From Chryseosolibacter sp036402115 (lineage in GTDB: Bacteria > Bacteroidota > Bacteroidia > Cytophagales > Cyclobacteriaceae): a DNA stretch of 64,000 nucleotides. The notes beneath the pieces were generated by a model. That model was given only the letters and a program-made list of their open reading frames with translations, was not told the origin of the DNA and did not search any database. A program made the position numbers and the translations under genes. Shown here in pieces: positions 42,309-51,198 of this stretch (positions are counted from its first letter, which is position 1; every line of letters starts with the position of its first letter). The stretch covers positions 18,488 through 82,487 of the forward strand of contig DASWTM010000144.1 in assembly GCA_036402115.1 (NCBI GenBank), in the 5' to 3' direction.

Positions 42309-42715
42309 TTTTTAGGTTTCACCACAAGCTCTGAAAATCCATAAGTGGAGTCTATTTCTCTTTCGAATATCATGTTCGGCAGCACACCGATGGCTACCTC
42401 CGCTGTTGTGTAAACGTGGTTACCATCGAGCAGATGTCCTCCGATGGTCTTGCCAGTCGAATCAGAAACAGAAAGGTGCAGGTGAGAAGAGGTCGCGGAG
42501 AAAGTCCCGGTAAGCGAAACGATTTCAAAATATCCCCATTGCTTTTTTCCCGCACTTTCATTTGCAAAACGGATATGAAATTCCTCAAGACTTCCGACAC
42601 AGGTTAGTATGATCCCGGCTGAAATGGAATTTGCTCTCGCAAATTCCATAATCGCCTTCTTTAAATCTTCATGCGGTTTGAGCCGGAACACATAAACCTG
42701 TAGCTGACCTTCCAT
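42305..42715 (-). CDS. PPC/DUF296-domain protein inside the men operon
   Basis: A 136-residue one-domain protein of the PPC (plant and prokaryote conserved, DUF296) family, which forms trimers and in plants is joined to AT-hook DNA-binding motifs. Visible signature: VYVFRLKPHEDLKKAIMEFA, a GIILTCVGSLEEFHIRFA strand pair, and the HLHLSVSDSTGKTIGGHLLDGN metal-like histidine segment. No AT-hook is present. Position is the main clue: it lies 5 bp after menB and overlaps menE. Its function in the operon is unknown. Confidence 0.9.
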   Translation of the reverse strand: MEGQLQVYVFRLKPHEDLKKAIMEFARANSISAGIILTCVGSLEEFHIRFANESAGKKQWGYFEIVSLTGTFSATSSHLHLSVSDSTGKTIGGHLLDGNHVYTTAEVAIGVLPNMIFEREIDSTYGFSELVVKPKK

Positions 42716-42720
42716 AATGG

Positions 42721-43545
42721 CTAAGGAAACTGTGGATACTTTGACCAGTCTGGATCACGCTTCTCGAGAAACGCATTCTTTCCTTCTTTTGCTTCATCAC
42801 TTAAATAATATAAGAGTGTTGCGTTTCCTGCAAGCTCCTGGATTCCAGCTTGGCCATCGAGCTCGGCATTGAAGGAAGCTTTCAGCATCCGGATTGCCAG
42901 CGGACTTTTCGCAATTATCTTCTTTGCCCAGGCAACATACGTCTCTTCGAGCATTTCGAGTGGTACTACTTTATTGACAAGCCCCATGTCGAGCGCATCT
43001 TTTGCATCGTACTGGTCACACAGGAACCAGATCTCCCGTGCTTTCTTCTGCCCCACGATCCTGGCCAGGTAAGAAGCTCCGAAACCACCGTCAAAGCTTC
43101 CCACTTTTGGTCCGGTTTGCCCAAAGCGCGCATTTTCTGCAGCAATTGTCAAATCACAAACCACATGAAGCACATGCCCACCGCCAATCGCCCAGCCCGC
43201 AACGGCTGCGATAACAGGTTTTGGAATTGAGCGGATTAACTTTTGAAGGTCAAGAACGTTCAAACGAGGTACCGTATCTTCACCTACATATCCACCGTGG
43301 CCACGCACACTCTGGTCTCCACCACTGCAAAATGCCTTTCCACCTTCACCGGTCAAAATCACGGCACGGATACTCGCATCTTCGCGGCAGTGGTACATCG
43401 CATCGATCATTTCCTTCACGGTGAGCGGAGTAAACGCATTGTGAACGTGCGGTCTGTTGATGCTGATGCGGGCAATCCCTTCGTATTGATGAAAGAGTAT
43501 TTCCTTGTACTCCTTGACAGGCTGCCATGGATATTTATAGCTCAT
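42721..43545 (-). CDS. menB: 1,4-dihydroxy-2-naphthoyl-CoA synthase (MenB)
   Basis: A 274-residue crotonase-family enzyme that closes the naphthoquinol ring from o-succinylbenzoyl-CoA. Visible: RISINRPHVHNAFTPLTVKEM, FCSGGDQSVRGHGGYVG (oxyanion and mobile loop), VAGWAIGGGHVLHVVCDLTIAAENARFGQTGPKVGSFDGGFG with the catalytic acidic residue and the MenB-specific TGPKVGSFDGG, and the end RDPDWSKYPQFP. Length matches the family. Its first 11 bases overlap the end of menD. Confidence 0.97.
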   Translation of the reverse strand: MSYKYPWQPVKEYKEILFHQYEGIARISINRPHVHNAFTPLTVKEMIDAMYHCREDASIRAVILTGEGGKAFCSGGDQSVRGHGGYVGEDTVPRLNVLDLQKLIRSIPKPVIAAVAGWAIGGGHVLHVVCDLTIAAENARFGQTGPKVGSFDGGFGASYLARIVGQKKAREIWFLCDQYDAKDALDMGLVNKVVPLEMLEETYVAWAKKIIAKSPLAIRMLKASFNAELDGQAGIQELAGNATLLYYLSDEAKEGKNAFLEKRDPDWSKYPQFP

Positions 43546-45262
43546 AACTGTGTTTGATTTTAGCTTTTAGTGATTCGAAATAAGTCTTATTGGTCTCGGC
43601 TTCGCTCTCCACCTCAAGGATTTTTACAGTGCCATCGAAATCGAAAAAGTCTTTCAATAGATTCTTTGTCTTCTTCGGACTGTCAAGGTGGAGGTGCTGG
43701 AACCCGAATTCTTCACATAATTTCTTTGCGTTAAGCTTTTGTTGCGTTACAAAGTATTCTTTGGATTCCGGAAGTGCAGCAGGGCCATCGATCATGGTAA
43801 AGATGAGTCCGCCATGGTTGTTCAAAAGTAAAATGCGCAGATCCTTGAGCGGATAATTATGCCAGAACGCGTTACGATCGTAGAAGAACGCTACATCTCC
43901 TGTAATCAAAAAGGTTGGCTTTCCCGAACTGAGCAGTTGCCCAACCGTTGTGCTGGTACATCCGTCAATCCCGCTCGTGCCCCGGTTGGAAAATATGCGA
44001 ACTCCTTTTTTCGCTGCCGCAAGACCGATAAAATTCGCATAACGCACACTCATACTGTTTGCCAGGTGCAAATTACAATTGTACGGAAGTTGGGCGAGTA
44101 CCTCGTTTACGATCTTGAATTCCGTCAACGCGTTTTCCTTTACATAGTCTGTCAGAATGCGGGATACCCTGCGTTCTTCAATTTCCCATAGCTTGGTGAA
44201 ATTGTTCTGCCGTTGGTTGTCGAAACTTTCGTGCGAGGGGAGCTGACCAAGCGTATCGAAAAATTGTTCAGGCGTTGTTCGAATTACGCGCGTCACATTT
44301 TTGAACGGATCGGTGACAACCCCGCCAGGCTGAATATGCCAGTGGGCTTTCGGAGAGTATTTTCGTAAAAATAGTTTTGTGTTTTTTGAAATCATTGACT
44401 GGCCGAAGGTGATCAACAGATCCGGTGTCAGCGATTTTTTGACGGCTTCGCTGGCCTGGCCTAAGAACAGATCGCTGTGCTTCAAACTTTTTTCGATTCC
44501 TTGAAAGTTTGAAATGATGTCCGTCACAAAGGGAATATCGTGTCGTTTAAAAAACTGTTGAAGGATTTCGAGTAACGCTGGATTTAAATCCTGTTGGCCC
44601 GCAGCAATCAATACATGGTGGTACGTTTGCCAGTCAGACAAAAGCTGTTCGCGTAGTGGTTCGGAAAATGTAAAGTCATTTCGTGTTTCATCGTAAACAC
44701 GAAGTGTAGCACTGTACGTAATACCTTCACCTTTCTCAGGATAAAGCGGTTCGCGAAATGGTGCGTTGATATGAACAGGGCCTTTCGGCTCTTCCATCGA
44801 CAAATTGATTGCTTCGTTTACGATCCGGTTGATTGCCCATTGGCTATCGGGATGATCGTAGTCCTGCGGTAACTGGTAAAACTTCTTAACGTGCTTGCCA
44901 AATATTTCCGACTGGTGAATGGTCTGACCATCATGCTGGGCGATCCATTCGGCAGGACGATCTGCTGTTATCAGAATCAAAGGCGTCTCACTGAAGAAAG
45001 CTTCCGCGACAGCAGGGGAGAGGTTATACACGGCAGTTCCAGACGTGCAGATAACGGTGACAGGTTTTTTCGATTCCTGCGCAATACCCAGTGCTATGAA
45101 TCCTGCACTTCGCTCATCGCTGATCGTCCTCGACTGAATTTTCGGATGACGTGTAAAAGCCAGCGTCAGTGGCGCGCATCGTGAACCCGGAGAAAGAACA
45201 GCCTGTGTCACCCCCTTCTTCGCGCACAAAGCGGCAATATCATAGATCGGTTGAAACCGCAT
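43535..45262 (-). CDS. menD: SEPHCHC synthase (MenD)
   Basis: A 575-residue thiamine-diphosphate enzyme that adds a succinyl-semialdehyde unit from 2-oxoglutarate to isochorismate. The N-terminal Pyr domain has AVLSPGSRCAPLTLAF and the catalytic ISDERSAGFIALG region. The TPP domain has RGTSGIDGCTSTTVGQLLSSGKPTFLITGDVAFFYDRNAFWHN and NNHGGLIF (the GDG..NN-type motif). The ATG at 45262 overlaps the menF stop (TGATG); a GTG one codon earlier also exists. It is the third gene of the operon. Confidence 0.97.
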   Translation of the reverse strand: MRFQPIYDIAALCAKKGVTQAVLSPGSRCAPLTLAFTRHPKIQSRTISDERSAGFIALGIAQESKKPVTVICTSGTAVYNLSPAVAEAFFSETPLILITADRPAEWIAQHDGQTIHQSEIFGKHVKKFYQLPQDYDHPDSQWAINRIVNEAINLSMEEPKGPVHINAPFREPLYPEKGEGITYSATLRVYDETRNDFTFSEPLREQLLSDWQTYHHVLIAAGQQDLNPALLEILQQFFKRHDIPFVTDIISNFQGIEKSLKHSDLFLGQASEAVKKSLTPDLLITFGQSMISKNTKLFLRKYSPKAHWHIQPGGVVTDPFKNVTRVIRTTPEQFFDTLGQLPSHESFDNQRQNNFTKLWEIEERRVSRILTDYVKENALTEFKIVNEVLAQLPYNCNLHLANSMSVRYANFIGLAAAKKGVRIFSNRGTSGIDGCTSTTVGQLLSSGKPTFLITGDVAFFYDRNAFWHNYPLKDLRILLLNNHGGLIFTMIDGPAALPESKEYFVTQQKLNAKKLCEEFGFQHLHLDSPKKTKNLLKDFFDFDGTVKILEVESEAETNKTYFESLKAKIKHSYEL

Positions 45263-46443
45263 CACAGTATATTCAAAAGTGTCTTGAACTTCATTTCAGT
45301 TTCAGCCAGTTCTTGCTCCGGACTGGAGTCGACTGTCACACCCGCACCCGCATACAGTAGTGCATGGCCATCCATCAGCTTCATGCAGCGGAGGTTTACG
45401 AATAAGTTGATGTTGTTATTAATATTGACTGGTCCAAGATAGCCAGCATAGAATTCTCGATCATAGCCCTCGTGCTCTTTCAAAAACTGCAGGGCCGGCT
45501 CCAATGGCATTCCGCATACGGCAGAGGTCGGGTGCAGCAACTGAAGCATAACGGTTCCCAACTGTGGAAAATTCGTAGCGACCATATCCACGACAAACTC
45601 CGACTTGAGATGAATCAGGTTTCCTGCTACCATCGACTTTGGACCGTGCTCTTCATACTCGCGAAGCCTGATCTTCTTAAAACAGCTAATGACGTAGCGC
45701 TCCACTAGCGCTTGTTCTTCAATTTCCTTCTCCGTCCACGCAACGGTTTTTAGGTTCATTCCTTCTTTATAAGGAAGCGTTCCTGCGAGGGCAACGGTTT
45801 TGAAAATTGTTTTTCCTTCTACGGTCACCAGCGTCTCAGGCGTGGCGCCTAACCAATGACCAACTCCGGGAACGCTTACAAAAGAGATAAGGGCGGTTGA
45901 ATACGCTTTCGACAACTTTTGAAATGAGTCAACAATGTCAAATTCCTCTGCTAGTTCGATTCGTTTGGTTCGCGATGGAACTACCTTCTCGAACTGCTGT
46001 GCGTCAATGGCCGCTACCGCTTTTCTAACCAAGTCCTCGTAATCTGTGGGCGTGGACCCACTCATCGCATGGGAGAGTTTCAACTTCGGTTTTCGTCCGG
46101 GCGAATAGCTGCTTGCCAGCCACAACGATGATGTTGTTTCGAGTGGAGTTTTTGCTTCGCGAAGCTCGTGGCCTTCGAACGCAAACATGAAGTTAGCAGG
46201 TAGGAAAATGGAGTCCTTATCCCGATCAAAAGGCGCAAACATAAAGCCAGCCGGCAATTCTTCAATGGCTGAATTTTTTGCCAGCGTCTGGTATTTGTCT
46301 GAAATAACGACATACGTAACAGATGAAAAGGGCAATCGCCAGACAGCTAAAGGCAACTCATTTTCGAGCGCATGGGAGAGAAGAAAGTTTAAGATTTCAG
46401 TTTCCGTACGTGTCGGTATTGAAACTGAAGTAGTGGCGTTCAT
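45262..46443 (-). CDS. menF: Isochorismate synthase (MenF)
   Basis: A 393-residue chorismate-binding enzyme that turns chorismate into isochorismate. The C-terminal catalytic half shows QFEKVVPSRTKRIELAEEFD, LISFVSVPGVGHWLGATPETLV, TVALAGTLPYKEG, KLRS-like LIHLKSEFVVDM, LHPTSAVCGMPLEPALQFLKEHEGYDREFYAGYLGPV, which carries the family Glu and Gly residues. The ATG at 46443 is preferred to an adjacent TTG. It follows menI by 17 bp and overlaps menD by one base. Confidence 0.95.
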   Translation of the reverse strand: MNATTSVSIPTRTETEILNFLLSHALENELPLAVWRLPFSSVTYVVISDKYQTLAKNSAIEELPAGFMFAPFDRDKDSIFLPANFMFAFEGHELREAKTPLETTSSLWLASSYSPGRKPKLKLSHAMSGSTPTDYEDLVRKAVAAIDAQQFEKVVPSRTKRIELAEEFDIVDSFQKLSKAYSTALISFVSVPGVGHWLGATPETLVTVEGKTIFKTVALAGTLPYKEGMNLKTVAWTEKEIEEQALVERYVISCFKKIRLREYEEHGPKSMVAGNLIHLKSEFVVDMVATNFPQLGTVMLQLLHPTSAVCGMPLEPALQFLKEHEGYDREFYAGYLGPVNINNNINLFVNLRCMKLMDGHALLYAGAGVTVDSSPEQELAETEMKFKTLLNIL

Positions 46444-46460
46444 CAAGGTCGACCTCGGGT

Positions 46461-46889
46461 TTAATTCTTTTTATCTAAAACAGCCATCGTAATGCGACTG
46501 ATACATACAAGTTCTTTTGCTTCGTTGACAATCTTTATTTCCCATACCTGCGTCTTCTTTCCAATATGTATCGGACGCGTTGTTCCATATACAAAGCCAT
46601 CTCTCACACCGCGGATGTGATTCGCATTGATGTCAAGCCCTACACAAAATTGGGTGTGCACATCAACACAAAAATGAGCTGCAACACTGCCCATAGTTTC
46701 TGCTAAAGCAACGGAAGCTCCCCCATGTAACAACCCGAAAGGCTGATGGGTTCTGGCATCAACGGGCATTTTTGCTTCCAGGTAATCGTCACCGATGGTG
46801 GTAAACTCGATGCCTAATTGCTCAGCCATCGTATTCTTTGACAGCTTGTTAAGCGATTCGAGTGAAATATATTTATTGAAAACACCCAT
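46461..46889 (-). CDS. menI: Hotdog thioesterase, probable DHNA-CoA hydrolase (MenI)
   Basis: A 142-residue PaaI/YdiI-like single hotdog domain. The active-site helix reads HQPFGLLHGGASVALAETMGS, with the Gly-rich turn and Glu at the catalytic position, followed by VGLDINANHIRGVRDGFVYG and VWEIKIVNEAKELVCISRITMAVL. It would free 1,4-dihydroxy-2-naphthoate from CoA. It is the first gene of the men operon on the minus strand. Its place there supports this substrate over other acyl-CoAs. Confidence 0.9.
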   Translation of the reverse strand: MGVFNKYISLESLNKLSKNTMAEQLGIEFTTIGDDYLEAKMPVDARTHQPFGLLHGGASVALAETMGSVAAHFCVDVHTQFCVGLDINANHIRGVRDGFVYGTTRPIHIGKKTQVWEIKIVNEAKELVCISRITMAVLDKKN

Positions 46890-47019
46890 AGCATGATTTA
46901 CTGTTGTTCCCGGACTGTTATTTTTGCGCCTTTCCTGACCGGCAGAAAAAGCCCAACTGCGTCAGGCTCAGCGCAAAGCATCGCCTGATTAAGGTTGGAG
47001 GGGCCAAAATAACGCAAAA

Positions 47020-47649
47020 TTGATAACCAAAAAAGTTTACCTCGTCCGCCACGGCCAGACGGATTACAACCTCCAAAACATCGTCCAGGGCAGCGGTGTC
47101 GATACCGATCTTAACGATACAGGACGCAAGCAGGCCAAGGCTTTCTTTGATGCTTACCAGCACATTCCCTTTGACAAAGTTTACACGTCTGCATTAAAGC
47201 GAAGTCAGCAATCCGTCCAGCGATTCATAGACTTGGGAATTCCAACGGAAGCGTTAGCTGGGTTGAATGAAATTTCGTGGGGAACCAAAGAAGGTCATCG
47301 CGTAACACCGTCCGAGGATGAATATTACCACCACATGCTTCGCGAGTGGCAGAAAGGAAATGTTGACCTTCGCATTGAAGGAGGGGAGAGCCCTAAAGAA
47401 GTTGTTGAGCGCATGAAGCCGGCTGTCGATCATATCCTGAAGCAACAGGACGAAAAAACGATTCTGATCTGTATGCATGGTCGTGCGATTCGCATTATTC
47501 TATGCTACCTCCTTAATTATCCGTTGCAGTCCATGGATATGTTCGAGCATCAGAATCTGTGCCTCTATGTTCTTAACTACAACGGATCCACTTTTTCGGT
47601 CGAGCGATACAACGACACAAAGCACCTTCAATCCTTGACCGAATCCTGA
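47020..47649 (+). CDS. Histidine phosphatase-family protein
   Basis: A 209-residue phosphoglycerate-mutase-like phosphatase. The catalytic histidine motif is YLVRHGQTDYN. SALKRSQQSVQ supplies an arginine, LNEISWGTKEG the acid residue, and ILICMHGRAIRIIL the second histidine. The substrate is not evident; candidates are phosphosugars or alpha-ribazole phosphate. The only in-frame start is TTG at 47020, with GGAGGGG about 17 bases upstream and a stop codon 30 bases upstream. It is divergent from the men operon. Confidence 0.9.
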   Translation: MITKKVYLVRHGQTDYNLQNIVQGSGVDTDLNDTGRKQAKAFFDAYQHIPFDKVYTSALKRSQQSVQRFIDLGIPTEALAGLNEISWGTKEGHRVTPSEDEYYHHMLREWQKGNVDLRIEGGESPKEVVERMKPAVDHILKQQDEKTILICMHGRAIRIILCYLLNYPLQSMDMFEHQNLCLYVLNYNGSTFSVERYNDTKHLQSLTES

Positions 47650-47704
47650 GCCTCCTGAGCCGGCCACGCGCGTCAGCCAGCAGCGAGCGAAGGATAATAT
47701 TGAG

Positions 47705-49162
47705 CTACTTCTTCATCCGATTCAAAGCTGTCTTCGCTTTGCTATCAATGCTGTTTTTGTATTCGTGGTTTTTATACGACAGCGCCTTCTTAAAAAATTC
47801 CCTTGCGCGCGCTTGATCACCGTCTTGCATGAATAGATAACCCATCTGCAGACACGCGTTAGGAGCAAAGTACCACGGTTCCGTCCCGGCCATATCGATT
47901 ACCTGTTGATAGAAAAGTCTCGCAGCGTCATCATGCCGGGTGCCATGCTCCAGTCTTGCCCTGCGGTAAAAGTATTCTACCTTATCTTTCTTCCTGACAA
48001 GTTCGCTTTGTGCCACCTTGTCTAGTATCAATCGAGCTTTTTCATAGTAACCGCCATCCGTAGCATATCTCACCTTAATGAGTGCGATGTTGCTGGGCAA
48101 TTCTGTTGAGAGAGTCCGCGCAGCAGAGCGATCAGCTTCAACAATATCATCACCGGCTTCCTTAGCCATCGCGAAAGTACTATCGGCACGAGTCGGATCG
48201 TTCAGCAGCAAGTGGCAAAGACCCGTTTTAAACCACGCATCTTTCAAATTGTTACTTCCCCTATACGTTTTGATAAAGTTCTTGTAGGAATTGATTGCAT
48301 CCGCATAGTCACCCCGTTGCAGGAGCACCTCGCCAAGAAAATAATTTACAATGGGGGTGACTTTTCGTAATGGGATCAGAAGTGGAATAGCCTTTTCGCT
48401 TTGCGCGGATTTGATGTAGAGTGATGCCGCAGCGAGGGCTAGCGCTTTGCTGCTATCGCTCTCACCCTGACGATCGAGTTCCGCTGCGCTCACCGCTGCC
48501 TGTTGCAATACGTAGCCGGAGATCATGGCCTTGAGAAGCCGCGCTTCACCGGCCAGTTCATGTTGTGATGAACCAATCATTGCCAGATCGCTCAATCCAT
48601 TGTCGATCGAACCATGGATGCCAAAAAGATCCATCACCCAATTGTATTTTTCAGGGACTGCACCAACCATCACTTCAAGCATTCCGGTTGTCTTGCGGAT
48701 CGGCAAATACAGGGGAAATTTTCGCCTGCACTCCATAGCGATTTTGTACGCATCACGAAAGTGCGAGGCAGCATCCAACTCATGACCGAATTTCAGATAC
48801 ACAAACGCCCATTGAAGATTCATTTCTGCGAGGAGGAATTTTTCGTCAGGGGTTTTCGGATTCTTAAAAAGACGTTCTTCAAAAGACTGCTCGTAGGTGT
48901 TGTACAAGGAGGGATCTTCTGTCAGTAATAATTCCAACACATCATTCAGACTACCAACATACTTTGCCTCTATAGTTTGCTGGGTACCCAGCATTGTTCT
49001 TGCTTCGGAAAACCGGAGATCAAGGGTCAATGCATGCGCCTTCTTCACCGCAGGATCAGACAAAAAAACCAGTGTCTGGGCTGAGCTGGTAGCCGCAAAA
49101 CAAAAAAGGCAAGCCGTTAAGCTTGCCAGTTTCCATATTCGTAAAGTGTAATACTTATTCAA
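47705..49162 (-). CDS. Secreted TPR-repeat protein
   Basis: A 485-residue protein with a signal peptide (IWKLASLTACLFCFAATSSAQ) and at least six tetratricopeptide-like helical repeats. The clearest are NYFLGEVLLQRGDYADAINSYKNF (about 283-306), AWFKTGLCHLLLNDPTRADSTFAMA and ACLQMGYLFMQDGDQARAREFFKKAL near the end. It would act as a periplasmic scaffold. The start is given as TTG at 49162, overlapping the stop of the upstream gene and leading straight into the signal peptide. The longer ATG frame from 49225 would run 71 bases into that gene with basic, non-signal residues. Confidence 0.8.
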   Translation of the reverse strand: MNKYYTLRIWKLASLTACLFCFAATSSAQTLVFLSDPAVKKAHALTLDLRFSEARTMLGTQQTIEAKYVGSLNDVLELLLTEDPSLYNTYEQSFEERLFKNPKTPDEKFLLAEMNLQWAFVYLKFGHELDAASHFRDAYKIAMECRRKFPLYLPIRKTTGMLEVMVGAVPEKYNWVMDLFGIHGSIDNGLSDLAMIGSSQHELAGEARLLKAMISGYVLQQAAVSAAELDRQGESDSSKALALAAASLYIKSAQSEKAIPLLIPLRKVTPIVNYFLGEVLLQRGDYADAINSYKNFIKTYRGSNNLKDAWFKTGLCHLLLNDPTRADSTFAMAKEAGDDIVEADRSAARTLSTELPSNIALIKVRYATDGGYYEKARLILDKVAQSELVRKKDKVEYFYRRARLEHGTRHDDAARLFYQQVIDMAGTEPWYFAPNACLQMGYLFMQDGDQARAREFFKKALSYKNHEYKNSIDSKAKTALNRMKK

Positions 49163-49958
49163 CTTTTCTTCTGCGTGTAGTTGCTGGTGCAGGCGCCTTA
49201 GCCGTTTTTGGCTTGTCGCCTTCATCCAAAGAATCCATGTCTACATCGGCTAAGATACGACCCGAATGTTCATCTATAACAATCTTTTTCTTTTCTCTGA
49301 TTTCCGCAATTTTCTGAGGAGGGATTACGATGTTACAGCCTTCAGCAGCGCCTCTGACAACGCGTACTACAGCAAGACCGTTTGAAAGGCTTCCACGTAA
49401 ACGCTCGTAATATTTCAGGAGTTTATCTTCGATTTTTTTGGTGGCTTTTTCGCGTTCTCCAAGAAGCTTCTTTTCTTCTTCCTGGCTTTCTTTCATGATG
49501 TCATCCAGCTCTTTCTTCTTGTTGTCCAGATGGTCGCCACGTTCTTTGATGAGGGTGTTGGTCTTTTCGATCTCGTCTTTTTTCGCCTGAATCAGGTCTT
49601 TGGCTTCTTTGATTCGCTTTTCGCAGATCTGAATTTCAAGTTCCTGCAGTTCAATCTCTTTGGTGATGGCATCGAACTCGCGGTTGTTACGAACGTTTTT
49701 CTGCTGCTCTGTGTACTTTTTGATCAGCTTTTCAGCCTCTTTAATCCCTTCCTTGTTCTTCTTAATGTTTTCATCAAGGTCCTTTAGCTCAGATTCGTGA
49801 CGTTGGAGGCGGGTTTTGTAGCCCTCGATCTCGTCCTCCAGGTCCTGAACCTCGTCCGGAAGGTCACCCCTCAGCTTCTTAAGTTCGTCTATTTTTGAGT
49901 CAATGGACTGGAGTTTAACTAGTGCTTCGAGTTTCTGAGCAATTGATTGATTTTCCAT
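49155..49958 (-). CDS. CT398-like coiled-coil protein of the zinc-ribbon (DUF164) family with lost cysteines
   Basis: A 267-residue protein. Residues 10-190 form a long antiparallel coiled coil (heptads of Leu/Ile with Glu/Lys), the usual family shape. The C-terminal part matches the zinc ribbon region, but the four zinc cysteines are reduced to one. RGAAEGCNIVIPPQ (203-215) keeps Cys208 and has Ala205 at the first ligand, and VIDEHSGRILADVD has Asp229 and Ser232 at the last two. A Pro/Ala/Lys/Arg tail ends the protein. It is 3 bp from the Nif3-like gene, a common Bacteroidota pairing. Its exact role is unknown. Confidence 0.9.
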   Translation of the reverse strand: MENQSIAQKLEALVKLQSIDSKIDELKKLRGDLPDEVQDLEDEIEGYKTRLQRHESELKDLDENIKKNKEGIKEAEKLIKKYTEQQKNVRNNREFDAITKEIELQELEIQICEKRIKEAKDLIQAKKDEIEKTNTLIKERGDHLDNKKKELDDIMKESQEEEKKLLGEREKATKKIEDKLLKYYERLRGSLSNGLAVVRVVRGAAEGCNIVIPPQKIAEIREKKKIVIDEHSGRILADVDMDSLDEGDKPKTAKAPAPATTRRRKVE

Positions 49959-49961
49959 TAT

Positions 49962-51065
49962 TTACAAGTAACTTATTGGATTCGTAACGGTTCTTGAAAA
50001 ATTGATCGCAAAAGTAGGGAATTTTTTCCTTAAAACCTCTTGCAAAAGTTCTTTCGTATAGACTTCACTCTCATAATGGCCTATATCCGCGATCGTAATG
50101 CGGTTTTCAGCATCAAAGAATTCATGGTACTTAAAATCGGCTGAAATGTAGACCTGGGCACCAGCCCGGATGGCGTGGGGAAGAAGAAAACTGCCTGATC
50201 CGCCACAAACTGCAACTTTTTTAACGGGATTGTCCAACAATCGGGTATGCCTCACCACATGCAAATCCATACTTTTTTTTAAACGCTCCAAGAACTCCAT
50301 TGGTTCCAGGGGCTCCGGAAGCTCGCCTATCATCCCCGAGCCAACCTCTTGATTTTCATTATTTAAGGAGCTTAAATAGTAAGCCACTTCTTCGTATGGA
50401 TGGGCTTCTTTCAACGCTCGCAGCATCATCGAATCCAGATAGGCTGGGAAAATCACCTCAATTCGGTCTTCATTCACATACTCCTGTTTTCCAACAGTTC
50501 CGATCGTAGGGTCGGCATCTTCGACCGGGAGAAAGGTGCCTGTACCCTCCACGCGGAAGCTGCAGTTTTTATAATTGCCGATTTGCCCAGCGCCTGCGGT
50601 ATGCAGCGCCTGCAAAACGCTGTCCGTCTTGTCCTTGGGTACGAAGGTGACCAGCTTGCTTAAGGTGTCGGTCTTGGGCAGGAGCACACGGATGTTTTCA
50701 AGGCCGATTTTTTCACAAATCTTACGGTTCACGCCCGAGACTACATTGTCCAGATTGGTGTGGATGGCATATATCGCAATGTTACTCCGGATCGCTTTTA
50801 TGATTGTTCTTTCTATATAGTTAGCTCCGGTCAGCTTCTTCAAGCCTTTAAAGATGATGGGGTGATGGGCTACAATCAGATTACAGTTTGACTCAATAGC
50901 CTCATCAACGACACTTTCTATACAGTCGAGCGTCACCAGGATGCCGGAGACTTTATCCGAAGGGTTACCGGTAAGCAGACCGGAATTGTCGTAGGATTCT
51001 TGGAGGGCGCGAGGTGCCCATTGCTCGAGGGCATCAGTAACATTTCGGATCAGCAAATCAGCCAT
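49962..51065 (-). CDS. Nif3-like dinuclear metal protein
   Basis: A 367-residue Nif3/YbgI-family protein, long form with an inserted PII-like domain (about 128-240) between the two metal-binding halves. Visible metal ligands: VAHHPIIFKG (His pair), and GHYESE plus the ADFKYHEFF segment in the C-terminal half. The family binds two metal ions in a hexamer and may act as a GTP cyclohydrolase-like or hydrolase enzyme; the physiological reaction is not settled. The ATG at 51065 is used; a GTG four codons earlier is less likely. Confidence 0.92.
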   Translation of the reverse strand: MADLLIRNVTDALEQWAPRALQESYDNSGLLTGNPSDKVSGILVTLDCIESVVDEAIESNCNLIVAHHPIIFKGLKKLTGANYIERTIIKAIRSNIAIYAIHTNLDNVVSGVNRKICEKIGLENIRVLLPKTDTLSKLVTFVPKDKTDSVLQALHTAGAGQIGNYKNCSFRVEGTGTFLPVEDADPTIGTVGKQEYVNEDRIEVIFPAYLDSMMLRALKEAHPYEEVAYYLSSLNNENQEVGSGMIGELPEPLEPMEFLERLKKSMDLHVVRHTRLLDNPVKKVAVCGGSGSFLLPHAIRAGAQVYISADFKYHEFFDAENRITIADIGHYESEVYTKELLQEVLRKKFPTFAINFSRTVTNPISYL

Positions 51066-51198
51066 AGGTGTGAACACTCGAAATTTAACCGAAGAAGGTA
51101 ATTAAACCAGTTTGACGAGTTCAAAAATCGAAAGTTTCTTTACAAAACCAGCTATCCCGTTGGCGGTTGTTTAAATACTGATCATTTTTGCGCCTTGA

